A stretch of DNA of 64,000 bases. It comes from Mycteria americana (Eukaryota > Chordata > Aves > Ciconiiformes > Ciconiidae). A program made the translations under genes and the position numbers. The notes beneath the pieces were generated by a model. It worked only from the letters and a program-made list of their open reading frames with translations, was not told the DNA's origin and made no database searches. This document shows, piece after piece, positions 38,828 through 50,078 of the stretch (its first letter is position 1; each line of letters begins with the position of its first letter). Location of the stretch: the NCBI RefSeq assembly GCF_035582795.1, contig NC_134368.1, forward strand, positions 35,772,501 through 35,836,500, in the 5' to 3' direction.

Positions 38828-41800
38828 TGTCAGGCCTTGTCTCGACTTGCCTTGGCCTCAGCTTGTTTTAGTTTGTTTGCAGCTGTAACAGCATATTGCC
38901 CAGCGGTTAGATACCTCTTGTCTAGCTTTTCCTGCATGTAACAGCAAAGTTGTCTAATACTCAGATGGCTAACCTCTGACTTGTTCTTACTTTCAGATTA
39001 GCTTTGTGCTATTATGCAGTTATTACCCTACAAAACTACACTATGTTCAATAAAGATAAGTAATCATCGCATAAATTAAGTTACAGTGTTAGCATCAGAC
39101 TTCTTGAAAACGTTTGAAAGTGCTGCTAAGTGAACCAAAGTGGAAGAGCACGTCTACACGCAAACACACATCCCGTTGGCAGTTGTGCTCCTCCCGGTGA
39201 AGATGTTTCCCCGAACACCTGCCGGAGGAGGAAGGGCTCTCAGCTTCAGCCTCTGCCTTTTTGGGGGTATGAGACTAACAGCAAAGAGAGGCAGATGCTA
39301 GAAAGTCTGTGTGTAACAATTATAACTGTATTCTTAATGGTAATAAGCAAAAATTGGCTAATGTGGACGACAAGTGTTGGTATCACCTTTAACAATGGTA
39401 GCTGCTTGTTGTATTCTGATTAGATGACTAAAACATTACTCAGACTAACTGTGACTTCCTGGCTCTGTGTATAAGGTGTTGTCTCTCTCTCTTGCCATAT
39501 TAAAATTTGTGGCATAACACAGAATTTGTAGGAAAAAACAACCACAAAATATATTTGCAAAAATGTTTTAAAGTGGTATTCGTAATTAAATCTTTTTTTT
39601 TAAAAAAAAAGCAATTGTGCTTCAAGCGTAAAGAACTATAAGGCTTGATATTGCAGTCATTTTCATACTAACAGACAAGATTAAATGATTGGGCAGATAT
39701 GGACTATGCAGTTAAATAAAGGTCTCAGTTTTATACCTACAATGACATTTCAGCTTGCAAGAAATGTATGTTGGCTTATCAAGTTCAGTCTTTCAGTGAT
39801 TAAATAAATGACACTTCTAAATAATTTCTACTTAAAATACCTTAAGAAATATTAAACACTCTGTTAGTCAATAGTAATAATTAACTAGCTTAAAAATAGA
39901 ACTCAAGATCTGATTAACTTGTGTTAAATTTGTAAAATGGAAAATGGTTCATAAAAATAAAAACATTTGTAAAACAAACTTACCAATTGAGTTCCTAATA
40001 ATAAAGTCTGAGATATCCTGGGTAGCTTCAAAATCCCTTTTTGAAGTTTCTAGGAAGACATAGGAAATTAAATATTTATGAGTTACATTTATTAAAATAA
40101 TATTAATATAGTTCTTAAAAAACCTATCTCTTCTATGTTCAGATACATTTTTATATATTTATATACATATATACATGCATACATCTATACCTAAGAAAGA
40201 ATACAAGTAAGATTTTTTAAAATTCTTTGCAAGTGCTTAAGGGATTATTTGCTGAAGGTAGAAGGAAGCTGACTAAACAGACATGCTTAAAAAAAATAAC
40301 ATGGCATTATATTAGCATATTAAAAATATCATGTATAGCTTTGTAACTGAAGGTCAGACAGAACTATTAAAAAATTACAGCTAAATGGTAAGATAATTAG
40401 TGGAGTATTCCATCAGGATGCCAACAGTTTAGCATATGATATCTAGTGACTAACTGAAAAGATCTGATACAATTTCTTTCAACTCAGAAATAGGCAACAA
40501 ATTTAAATCTGCCTTGGGATTATTTACATGTGCTATAAAATTATAGATTAATTGCCTAAGGCATTTCTGGTGATATAAGTTTTAAATATTGTATAACCCT
40601 AATGAATTAATGAACTGGAAATGAAAAAACTGAAGATTCCTAGTCTTTCCATGAGCACCCAGAAGTTTGGGGGGCAAGAAATAACCTCACTGAATCACAG
40701 TTCATTCTTTTGTACCTCTGCGAACAATGAGAACCAGCCTTTCTGATCTTGTTGTGCTGTTTAGGAGGTGTCAAAAGCCAAAGCTTTTGGTAAATTTCAA
40801 TTTCCAAAGGTAAATTTATTTTGTTAGAAGAAATCTGCAGGAATAGGCATGCCGGCTTACTTGCTCTTCTACCCCTCTTTCCTATAACTTCTTTCCTATA
40901 GCTTCTACCCCTCCTTCCATCATAGCAACATGTCAAGAACAGGCAAAGAAAAAGTGGAAATGGTAGAAGAGCACATGGCCATTGCAATCCTGTCTTGTAA
41001 GGAATCTGAAGAAATTGTGCATCTTTAAACTGCCCTTTAAAGTCTTTGAAAGTCAGTGGTCTCTTCAGGAACTGCAAGGTTGGAACTGACCTGGTTTTGC
41101 TCCTTTGAATCTTGCCCATTAATGTCTACATATATAAAAGAGAAACTGTGATTAATTCCAAGTGTTTAAGGCCAAATGAGGTCAGTTTTTCTAGTCTTCT
41201 GAACTGTGAAATAGGAGTGCATTAAGTCCTCCTAAAGGCTGTAGGTAGACAAAAACATCTCAATCATCAGGATATTAAACTCTGTGGCTACAGTGAGAAC
41301 AGAGCAAAATCTAGTCCTGCCAGTAACCTAAGCTTGCTGGAGTCTTAGCCAATTAGTTATTGAGATAAACTCAAGTGGTCTTATTTTGGCAATCCTTATC
41401 ATAAGCTCCAAAGTGAAGAAAAAATTCCGTAGAGTCCCTACTAGTGTAAGGAAGGAAAAAAGTCTTCTGAACATCTTGTGAATATGTTGATCCTGCTATA
41501 AGAAAGGTATCTAAGAACAATCTAAGATGATTTTTTATTTTGCATCAAAGCTTGTTCTGCTCAATATAGTATTCTCTGTCTATCCACAAAAGTTTGGGGA
41601 AAGTCAGAGAGGAGAATAGAAAATAAGAAAGAAAACATTCAGCCACCCTTGTTCCATAGGTAAAAACAAAAAGTCATTCTTGAAAACTTTAGGAAAGATG
41701 CTTAATGCTCACACACACGAAATTCAAGAGAAGCTAATGTAGTACTTTCTCCACGCTGAGTGCAATGTAAGCAATTCCCCCTTTTACCTGGCCATCAGAA

Positions 41801-43778
41801 AGAAAAGGGTGAAGATGGGCTTTCTCTGGCTGGGACCTAGAATTGACAGCTTTAAAACTATCACAGAACATACAGTCCTATCCCACTCCCTAACAGTGAT
41901 AATGGTCATCCTTTTTTTTTTTTTTTCCCCCTGAATCTGGGAAACAGCATACCTGTAAAGTATGCCACTACATGTTACGAAGTGTCGTGGTGAGAGGGGA
42001 GTGTGTAACACATCAGTTCATGTTTTTAACTACTTTTGTTGATATCTTATTTCTAGGCTGCACTAAACTGAGTATAACAACCGAATACTGCATTTTACAT
42101 TATCTTTGTAAATTTGGAAATTGTTGCCTTATTGGGTAGCTTTGTAAGTATCCATACAGTAAGTTATAGAATTATAACTTCAAACTCCAATTTGATAAGC
42201 CAAATAACTTGAAATGTATAAGTGCTTATTTTTCCTTCCTTTAAATTGCTTTGTGTCATCCCTTTGAGGCCTTTCCAGTGTACACATATCTTTTGTGAAA
42301 TGTGATCCCCAAACCTAGAATAATATTTTTATAGCAATGCTCTCAATGCTACCTGTAGAGGCAGGATAGCTTTCCTATTTCTAATGGATATTCCTCTTTA
42401 TCCAAGAAATTCCCATCTGTCCAAGAAAGGCACCAGGCCTTTTTACTGGAAGACTACACGCAAAGGTCATGTAGAGATGATTATTCGGGATGACCTCCTA
42501 ACTCTTTTTCTGAATCATTGCTCTACCATCTGGTAAATCCTCCAGATGTATGTCCTTGTGCTTGACTCTAGTTATTCTGGATTAATAATTATTAAGATCT
42601 GCTGAATATTTTGAATATTTTGACATTCTTAGAGAAAAATATTGTATGTATGCTACAGGTTACTCTACAGGACAATGCATTATTAAATGCACCTGATATG
42701 CTGAATATTTAGACTTTATAAATTGTAGATATTTCCCTTTCTAACAAGTTAGTGTAATTTTTTTTTTTAATATATTCTGCTTGGGTGGCAACAACTCAGT
42801 GTAGTGGTATCAATAAATTCATTGCTTTGAAAGTAATTTGACTGTGAATATTGGAAATTATTCCATTGATGTCAATACAGTTAAACAAAGGAAAGAAAAT
42901 CAAATGACAATAATATTATGTTAGGATTCACTTGTATGATCTTTCACTTGTGTTTTCAATACCCTGATATTCTGGTTTCTCTTAGTGTTACTGGCGTGAC
43001 GTACCAATATAGCTCAGATCCCTGTAGGCATAACTGGAATGTCAGTTTATATAGAAATATATTTATTTTTCAAATTAATAACAAGGTAGAAATAGTTCTA
43101 GACCACAGCTTTTTGCTCTGGATTTCAAACATACATTTTGAGGATGACAGATTTTTTAATTTGGTCTGTCATTAAGGGTGGGCAGCTGGACATGAAATTC
43201 AACTCTGGGTCTGGGTGATGGGCTACTGACTCAAGACTTAGGAGTGTTCTTCAATGGATATTGAAAGTCACAGTTGATATTGGTCTGCCTTTTCCTTCAT
43301 ATAATCACTGGGCAGCAAAATAGTCCCAGAGGTCTTGAAAGGAATAACACTATACATCAGTTACTTTAAACATGCCGACTGCTTTCAGTAAATTCAAGAA
43401 AAAGCAAAACTTAATGTTCTTTTCATCTTCCTTCTCTTGACACTTCACTTCTTTGGAGGAAAACTGTAAATAAAGTCTGTTAACTGTGTCTCACTGCTGT
43501 CCTTGAGTAATCTTTATCCTCATACCCTTTTTCATCATGTTGGACTACAAAATAAGTCACATGGGGACTTTGGCATTTCTAATGCATGGAGAAATAGTTG
43601 TGCATTTTTAGAATTGCATGAATTTTAGCCGCTTTAATCGGATGTTCTAAGTACTTCTGGATTTCATGGCCATGTCTACAATACTACTTCTGAAGTTTAG
43701 TAGTGAATGTCTATGAAATTAAAAATAAAAGAGAAACAAATGCTATCTTTCTGAAAATGTTGAAAATTTACATTTCAG
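38828..43778. other. AT-rich noncoding interval with a somewhat GC-richer start
   Basis: The first ~700 bases (38828-39521) differ in texture from their surroundings, with a polyadenylation-like AATAAAG near 39050 and a TATAAGG near 39470. This could be an old LTR, but no duplication or matching ends could be defined. The rest is AT-rich, with a T9A9 hairpin-forming tract at 39593-39610 and TA-rich patches near 40145-40185. No gene was recognised. Confidence 0.55.
39593..39610. repeat. T9A9 palindromic homopolymer junction
   Basis: Nine T are followed immediately by nine A, giving a perfect 18-base self-complementary tract. It may be two abutting homopolymers or a relic of two A-tailed insertions meeting end to end. 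Confidence 0.9.
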
Positions 43779-43924
43779 ATTATATTCAGGGAAAGTTAAA
43801 TGGCAGTCCATTCTCTCCTGTTGTGACTTGGGACAAATTTCCTTACCAAGAGCCAGAAATTAAACGTTTTCTATATGATGAGGCAAATCTAAAGCAAAAT
43901 GTTGCTACTAAACCTGAAAACTAG
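43779..43924 (+). other. Unproven terminal-exon candidate
   Basis: After an acceptor-like TTTACATTTCAG ending at 43778, a frame stays open for 48 codons to TAG at 43922-43924 and has protein-like, non-repetitive composition rich in K, E, P and aromatic residues. An AATAAA lies about 105 bases after the stop (44029-44034), the usual layout of a last exon. No upstream exon was identified and the sequence is not recognised. Short open frames with AG in front are common by chance, so confidence is low. Confidence 0.15.
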
Positions 43925-46900
43925 AAAGGTGTTTATGTTAGAACATAAAAGACTGAATTACTAAGTGGGACAATAGGGAATAAGCAACCTTTTAAGTTTA
44001 GGGAATAATTACTGCTCTTAGTATGGAAAATAAATTTGAATTACAAGTACAGAAGTTTTCCCTCCTCTCATCTCCCTATACATACCTAAAAACCCATTAA
44101 AGATAGGCTCTTACATTAAAAAATATTGTTTCAGATGAGCTATGTTCTAGGCCACCAGTTTGAAATATCCCTGATTTTGTAACTGTCTTTGGTCTTTCCT
44201 GTTCTCTTCTACTTTTTATAACCGTTTTATAGCCTTCAGTTCTTCCGTGGCCTTCCAGTTAAGTGTCTTAAGCTTGTCACGAGGCATGAAAGGTTTTTCT
44301 GAGGCTTGTTGAGTAGTTGGCAATGAACATTCTTCGGACTGTAGTGAAATAAACGTGACTGCCTGTGATTACAGTGACTGGACTTGACCAAGGTAGTCTT
44401 TTCTAGCCCTATGCTCATATGAAGCCCAGAAGAATTTCTATGTTAAGCAGAAAAAAAGGATATTCAGAAATAGATCTCCAGAATTGTTCCTTTTAATTCT
44501 CTGTTTGTCTAGATATAAGAAATGTATTTAAGTATTGGTTCCTTTCTCTTTCGTGTACTATTCTTTACATTTATTCTTCCACACTGAAAAAATGGTTTCT
44601 GAAACCTTGTCCTTCGGATTTTTCACATCGGTGGTCCCATACACTTCAGCCACAAAACAAAGGTGGTGAAAATAATAAAAAATACAGAATTTTATCTTGT
44701 CAGACTCCATTCTCAAATATCTGACCTAAGTATTTGACATTTATAAATATATTGGCAGATCATCTCAATGGTTAATGTTGTCCATACTGGCTTCACACCA
44801 TTCAGTAAAAATGCCATCCAAATACCCTTTACATGGGCACAGATTTCAAATAATACAGGGAGAAGAAATAAACACAGAAATATTATGAAAATTCACAACA
44901 CTGGATTCTTTAATTTACATAGTAAGTACTATATTTATGCACCTGTTATGCAGATTATATGTCGGGGGGGGAAGTGATGTCTCCACCTAATTTCAAAAAC
45001 ACTTTCAAATATTTGCTTCAGGCTTTCCCAAAGCTCCCCAAAAGCTTTCTTCTCTCTGCTGCAACTATTTCTTTGAACTCTCTGATACTTCCTAACACAT
45101 CAGCCATTTAAGTGGAAAATCTTATCACACACTATTTTCCTGTTTAGTTTTCTGTTGTCAGACAGTAAAGGAGAAATACAGCACATGGTGCAATGGGTTG
45201 AATTCTGTTTTTCTCCTTTTTCTTTCCCTTTATATAGAGGTATGAGCAAATATGTCAACAAAAACAAAACAAAAATAGAAGAAAAAACACTGCTGTGGAA
45301 TTGGAAGAACATACCATTAATACTTTTAAGATTTCTTTTTTTTCAGTTAAATGACTTCAGTATAACACTGGTATGTTTTTGCTAATCTAGGCAACTGAAA
45401 TTACTTGTCACACTTCAGTACATGTCCTTTGATCTGAAAGATTTGCTGTTATAAAATATCACATGGGTAGTGGTAAATTTACTTTGTAAGAAAAAAAAGT
45501 GTGCTTTTTGTTATGACCAATAAATTATTTAGGACTATGCATTGTGATTTTACATGGACTTTATATCAGGTGAAAAGTTCACTGTATTTTAAGCTTCTTT
45601 TTTTCTCTTTTCCCCTGCCTTTCTTCTTTCCCTTCTTCCTTGCAGTACAATGCATCTATTAAAATAGCAAATCTATGTTCACAGAGAGAAAGCTGTGATT
45701 GAAATTTTGCTAAATTATTCAGTGAGAGTTTTGTCTAAGTAACTCTTCCAACACCTTGCTAAACCTTGCTAAAGACCTTTCTAAAAAATTTTGCAAGTTA
45801 TTAGTATGGTGAAGTTACTGGGATAGTCATATGCTTAGAATTAGGTATATGCTTTCATACTTTGCTCAAGAGGCACATTTTAATTGTTATATCCTTATTT
45901 CTGCAGTCTCATCTTTTTTGTATTTCAGGTAGTCATTCTTTTGGACTCATCTTTTAAATTAAATCGTGTCTTCAGTCATACTAGCTGCTTAATTATCTAT
46001 CTACAGCTTATGATTTTAAGTATTTTGACAGCTAAAAATAATTGTGTGCATTTCATAAATTTATCACTGCTTTTCAGCAGCATAAGTGCATTTCAATTAG
46101 CTTTCTATGGAAGTGCTGAATTGCAAATCCTTTTCAAATTAAAGGGAATGTTCTATCGTTTCAGCTCATTCTATGGTGATAATTTCATCGATTTGATTTA
46201 ATACACATGTAAGCCCAAGTGTATTTGCATATAAAATGCCACAGGGCCTAAAGGCCCTAATACAAACAATTAGTTCAGTGGTTTTATCTTCTGGTAGCAC
46301 GGGGGCTTCCACATAACAAGCTATTTTGGCAACCTTATAGTTCAGTATGTGTTGTACAAAGGAGAAGGCTGCATTTCCTCGGTGATTAAGCACTGAAAAA
46401 AGGTTTTTGGATTTGGTCCATGCACTCAGCACTGCTGCCCAGTTGTTGATACTGCACATCCTGGGATAACCAACAGCAGCATGTCACTGACACTGCAGAT
46501 GGCTTCCATTTAAATCCCTTCATTTGGGTTTTATTAGAATGGTACTGAAAACGGGAGAGTGGTTTAGTTTTAGGAGCATTAGTGCCTGGATTTTTAGCCA
46601 CAGAACTGATATTAACTCTAATGGGAATGGTAAATCCCTCGCACTTTGTTACAAATACTCTTTAGTGATTTCCAGTGACTGCTACTCACGTTTAATATCC
46701 ATTCACTCCGTTTATTTTCAGATTAGTGCAGTTTGGGGTCTGACATTGATATACAGACAGTGAACACACTCTTCAAGCAGTGAACACGCTCCGCTTCATC
46801 AGAGCTTTGTGGTGAATGCCAGCCCTGCTCCCAGAGCACGTTCAGCCAAGTCAGACGTACGGGGCTGTTCGGCACATCCCTTATCTGACAACACGTGAGG

Positions 46901-49503
46901 GAGAGACTTTAACAGGTTTTGGAAGCGCAGACCACTTGACTGGTGCCATAAAGAAGTCCTGGGGTCATGGAGGGGAAGGGAAAGCTCGGGCTGAAAACGT
47001 GAGCAAGGGATACCAAACGCTTACCTCGTGCTATGCTGATAGGAGTAGTGTCTACAGAAATGTTTCTGCTGATTATGTTCAGCTGACATCTGGATTCTGT
47101 TTTTAGCACAAAGATGCATTTCTTCTGTGACCTTGGAAAAGACTTCTCAGATAAAATTGTTGCCATATTGAAGCTGACTGTAAAACATCTATTCATTTCA
47201 ATGCATTCTACTGTGAATACGAAGTGCAGCAGCCTGCCTAGGTTAGCTCATATGCAGTACAGATATAATTCTTGTGGGCAAGACAGTGTTAGTATGGCAC
47301 TAATGTAGTATTATAAAAGTTGACAAATAAAATAACTTTAGCTGGTGAGCAGAAGCTCAGAGTGATTGTAATGTTTTTGTCCATTTCAGAATAGCTGACA
47401 TTTCTCCAATACTCTTTCCTCACCACCCCCTGTATGAATCCATTGTTACTACATCAAAATAATTGTCCGCAACTGAGCCATTTTGGCATGTGGAATAATG
47501 CAATCTGTATGAAAAATGCAGACCAATTAAAAACTATTTTGTACCTGTAAGGTTTGCTGAGTGGCATTTCCATAGTGGAGTTCTCCACGTTGTTGCAATC
47601 ACAAATGATTATCTCTACAACTCCAGAGAGAGAACCAGCTGGCTGTGAAAGCGCACAGAGCTTCATGGCAAAAAAAACCCTGACTTGCCAAATTGCATGA
47701 AATCTTTGGTAGAGAGTGGAGAGGGGAACAACAAAAATGGATAGAAGGTTTAAAGGGACAGATAACATTAAAATAAATGGGTGAGCTTGATGGTGTCAGT
47801 GAAAACACTTGCTATGCCTTTAATACAACTAGGAAAAAGAGGGGTAGCTGCCTCACGGCATCCCTATGGAGGGCCCTGATGGCATGCCCCTGAAGTCGTG
47901 ATTCCTGGTTTCCTTGTATCTCATGCCAGGTCAGGGAGCCCACAGAAGAAGTTGTTCCTTGGTGTATTAGGGTAGGTAGATACAGATAAGGTACAATGTT
48001 GGATAGCGTCTTTTAGAACTATAAAAATAATATAATATTTTACCTACTTTTCTTTGGAAAGAAGTCAAAGGAGTAAATATAGTACTCTGTATCAGATTTC
48101 CCTAATGAAAGCAGCCCTGTCGTCTGCTTGTCTGCTTTTCTGCATAAAGCTCATAACATCCTTTCTCTTTCTCTCTGCTTTGAAAAATTCATTCATTCTG
48201 TGAAAACCCGCTGGAGAAAGCAGGCTTTCATACAGTCAGAGCTGCTCAGCCAGCAGTATCTACTAGATACAACAGTATTAGCTCAAGAATAAAAGAGCAC
48301 AATTTCCTATTTTGAGCAAGATATTAATAGAAATATATGCAGACACAGCCATCAATCAAAATTTTGAATCCCTGAAAATTAAACCATGAGATAATTTGTG
48401 TCTTGACCATAATCCAGAGTTGGGGATTTGATTCCATTTCTGTTTCTGAAACATCATTTCTGACCTTTTTGACAGTGGCAGTAAGTCTAGCTTCTTCTGC
48501 TTCTGTGAAGCCTACTGCTTTTTTCAATGAGCACCCCCTGAAAAAAAAAAAAATTAAAAAAATTAAATCACCTAATTGAAGAATTCCTCTTCTTCCTTAG
48601 ACATGAAGTTTGTTTTTTAGGATGATACATAGTGATAACTAATCAGCCTTTTCTTTTTTCAGCTGTTCCCACAAATAACCACATAACATGTTCTTATAAA
48701 AAATAGTAGCATGCTAGAATTAAGTAAGCAGCAAATTTTAAACAAAAGAATGGGAATATTATCCTACCCACTGGACAGAACATCTGTGCACAATTTCTTT
48801 GGAAGGTCAAATGCTGAGTTAAATACTGTGAAGGACTGCTTATATCATGCTAGCTAGTCACATGTGCATCTAAACAAGTAGGAATAATCAAATCTCATGC
48901 ATTTACAAGCAGATTGCGTATTAAGGTTGAGAAATAATTTTACAGGAAAAATATTTCAATTTGCTATAGTAGGTTCCAAATGAAACCAGCACAGGCAAAC
49001 AATATGAAATTGGGTTTATTTCCTCAGTAAACCTGTTTTCAGCTTTATGAGTATGCAGTGAATAGCTTGGTCAGTCTTAATATTTGTTTAAAAACACCAG
49101 CTACACAGTATTACTTCTACATACATAGAAGTAAAATTCTTTGCTTTGATTTAAAGATTACATTTTTTTCCAGTCTCTCAGCAATCCTCTGCTTGGACAT
49201 CAAATTGGAGAGTGCAAGGAGTATGTAGGTATTGGCAATGAGGGTGTGTTCTCCGCCACACTCGCTGAATTTTACTGAGATGGTGAATTAAAGGCACTCG
49301 AGGAAGCACCGACACCTGCTGAACTACTGTGAGGTGCCATCAGCTAGCGCCAACTTCAGCCTACCACGTGGGAGGTCCGGCAGCATGGCCCAGGGGGGAT
49401 CCCAGTGCTCTGCAGGGACCATGGGAGCACCCACCCAGGCTGGATGGAGTACCCATGGGAGGGCACACGCTTTGCTTCTCCTATGCAGGGCAGAACTGAC
49501 TGC
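43925..49503. other. Noncoding interval before the 49.5-kb solo LTR
   Basis: The sequence is mostly AT-rich with two GC-richer patches (about 46780-47000 and 49240-49503). Open frames are short and unrecognised. Apart from the CR1-like fragment near 44.4 kb, no repeat family, RNA gene or promoter could be supported. Confidence 0.55.
44375..44421 (+). repeat. Possible CR1-like LINE 3' tail
   Basis: The block TGACTGGACTTGA...AGTCTTTTCTAGCCCTATG resembles the conserved 3' end of avian CR1 elements, which read roughly GGACTNGATGATCT...CTTCCAACCYNA before a short ATTCTATG-type tail. Upstream similarity is not clear, so the fragment is either very short or old. Confidence 0.35.
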
Positions 49504-49508
49504 CCACT
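49504..49508. repeat. Target-site duplication, left copy (CCACT)
   Basis: Five bases next to the solo LTR start, repeated exactly at 50074-50078. Confidence 0.92.
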
Positions 49509-49820
49509 TGTCGTGGTTTAGCCCCAGCCGGCAACTAAGCACCACGCAGCCACTCACTCACTCCCCCTCGGTGGGATGGGGGAGAGAATCGGAAGAGCAA
49601 ATGTAAGAAAACTTGAGGGTTGAGATAAAAACAGTTTAATAGGGAAAGCAAAAGCCGCGCACGCAAGCAAAACAAAGCAAGGAATTCCTTCGCTACTTCC
49701 CATGGTCAGGCAGGTGTTCAGCCATCTCCAGGAAAGCAGGGCTCCATCATGCGTAATGGTTACTCGGGAAGACAAACGGCATCACTCCAAATGTCCCCCC
49801 CTTCCTTCTTCTTCCCCAGC

Positions 49821-49828
49821 TTTATATA
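49821..49828 (-). promoter_or_regulatory. TATA box of the solo LTR
   Basis: TTTATATA on the + strand reads TATATAAA on the LTR's own strand, directly downstream of the CRE palindrome as expected for a U3 core promoter. The same position is TTTATATG in the solo LTRs at 20656 and 59089. Confidence 0.6.
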
Positions 49829-49835
49829 CTGAGCA

Positions 49836-49843
49836 TGACGTCA
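49836..49843. promoter_or_regulatory. Intact CRE/ATF palindrome in the solo LTR
   Basis: This TGACGTCA is identical to the site at 4569-4576 in the provirus 5' LTR and sits 8 bases upstream of the TATA box on the LTR strand. Such a layout could drive minus-strand transcription leftward into 49.5 kb and below (inference). Confidence 0.5.
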
Positions 49844-50073
49844 TGTGGTATGGAATAGCCCTTTGGTCAGTTTGGATCAACTATCCTGGCTGTGTCCCCT
49901 CCCAGCTTCTTCTGCACCTGGCAGAGCACGGGAAGCTGAAAAGTCCGTGACTAGTACAGCAACAACTAAACCATCTCTGTATTATCAACACTGTCTTCAG
50001 CACAAATCCAAAACATAGCCCCATACCGGCCACTATAAAGAAAATGAACTCTATCTCAACTGAAACCAGGACA

Positions 50074-50078
50074 CCACT
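50074..50078. repeat. Target-site duplication, right copy (CCACT)
   Basis: Exact repeat of 49504-49508, immediately after the terminal ACA of the solo LTR. Confidence 0.92.

Larger units (their letters stand above)
49509..50073 (-). mobile_element. Solo LTR, ERVL-like family, best preserved copy
   Basis: This 565-bp LTR in minus orientation starts TGTCGTGG on + and ends AGGACA, with an exact CCACT duplication. Read on its own strand it begins TGTCCTGGTTTCAG, has TGACGTCA, a TATA box (AGTATATAAA), a pyrimidine/purine-rich stretch, ATTAAA and the terminus CCACGACA. It keeps many CpG sites (for example 49656-49668 and 49740-49780), unlike its two sisters in the window, which suggests it is the youngest of the three. 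It shares ends and flanking blocks with the provirus LTR but has a different centre. Confidence 0.93.
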
